Shown here piece by piece: positions 5,960 to 6,077 of a DNA stretch of 6,077 bases. Below the pieces are notes generated by a model, which was given only the letters and a program-made list of their open reading frames with translations, was not told where the DNA came from and did not search any database. This DNA is from Bacteroidota bacterium (lineage in GTDB: Bacteria; Bacteroidota; Ignavibacteria; Ignavibacteriales; Ignavibacteriaceae): NCBI GenBank assembly GCA_030706105.1, contig JAUZPC010000189.1, positions 1-6,077 of the forward strand, written 5' to 3'. Numbering within the stretch: position 1 is the first letter of the stretch; every line of letters starts with the position of its first letter. The translations under genes and the position numbers were made by a program.

Positions 5960-6077
5960 TAAAAACAAACTTGTCCAAAAGTAACCTTTCTGCTTCTTGC
6001 CCGCCGAAGGAGAGTTGGCTGCCGACTGATAATTGCTCCGCTTTTTCCTTTTTTCATTCATATAAAAGAAGTAAATT
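5960..6077. other. Non-coding tail with GC-rich segment and small hairpin
   Basis: No convincing gene starts in these 118 nt. Positions about 5998-6040 are clearly more GC-rich than the surroundings. AGTTGG (6013-6018), loop CTG and CCGACT (6022-6027) form a 6-bp stem with one G-T wobble. T-rich runs at 6042-6046 and 6049-6054 come 14 nt later, too far for a canonical intrinsic terminator. The segment may be a dispersed intergenic repeat or a weak terminator for the CNNM/CorC gene. Confidence 0.3.

Noticed and set aside
5891..6061. Minus-strand 56-residue frame in the tail, starting MNEKRKKRSNYQ
   Set aside because: Overlaps the CNNM/CorC 3' end by 69 nt, no clear ribosome site or known motif; more likely a chance frame through a possible repeat.

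Overview
This AT-rich window looks like chromosome from a Gram-negative bacterium of the Bacteroidota/Ignavibacteria (FCB) neighbourhood. The support is indirect: an outer-membrane-type lipoprotein, start regions with and without Shine-Dalgarno sequences, two exact matches to the Bacteroidota -7 promoter element TAnnTTTG, and a CNNM/CorC protein of the type common in that group. The phylum call is inference and of low to moderate confidence.

Layout. On the minus strand, positions 1-1086 hold a two-gene unit. A small lipoprotein (634-1086) is followed 25 nt downstream by the start of an M4 (thermolysin-like) metalloprotease precursor (1-608). The protease runs off the left edge of the window, so only the signal peptide and propeptide (FTP and PepSY regions) are visible. 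A 222-nt, very AT-rich divergent spacer (1087-1308) separates this unit from a plus-strand amino-acid permease of the APC superfamily, CAT subfamily (1309-2820). A strong hairpin (2852-2876) lies after the permease. Next comes a plus-strand series: a HisN-type inositol-monophosphatase-fold phosphatase (3010-3765), a UbiA-superfamily prenyltransferase resembling decaprenyl-phosphate phosphoribosyltransferase (3849-4733), and a CNNM/CorC-type membrane protein with CBS domains (4736-5959). The last two are only 2 nt apart. A 118-nt tail with a locally GC-rich segment closes the window.

How the genes may work together. The most interesting part is the left operon. The lipoprotein carries a GSGGGFTG segment and an overall plan that recall emfourin, the protein inhibitor encoded beside protealysin (M4) genes. 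A membrane-anchored inhibitor made just before its protease would be a sensible pair, but this rests on recalled motif similarity and gene order. On the right, a phosphatase beside a phosphoribosyl-lipid synthase homologue could supply two consecutive steps of polyprenyl-ribose synthesis. This is also a hypothesis, since the phosphatase by sequence looks like histidinol-phosphatase. No RNA genes, insertion sequences or CRISPR arrays were recognised.
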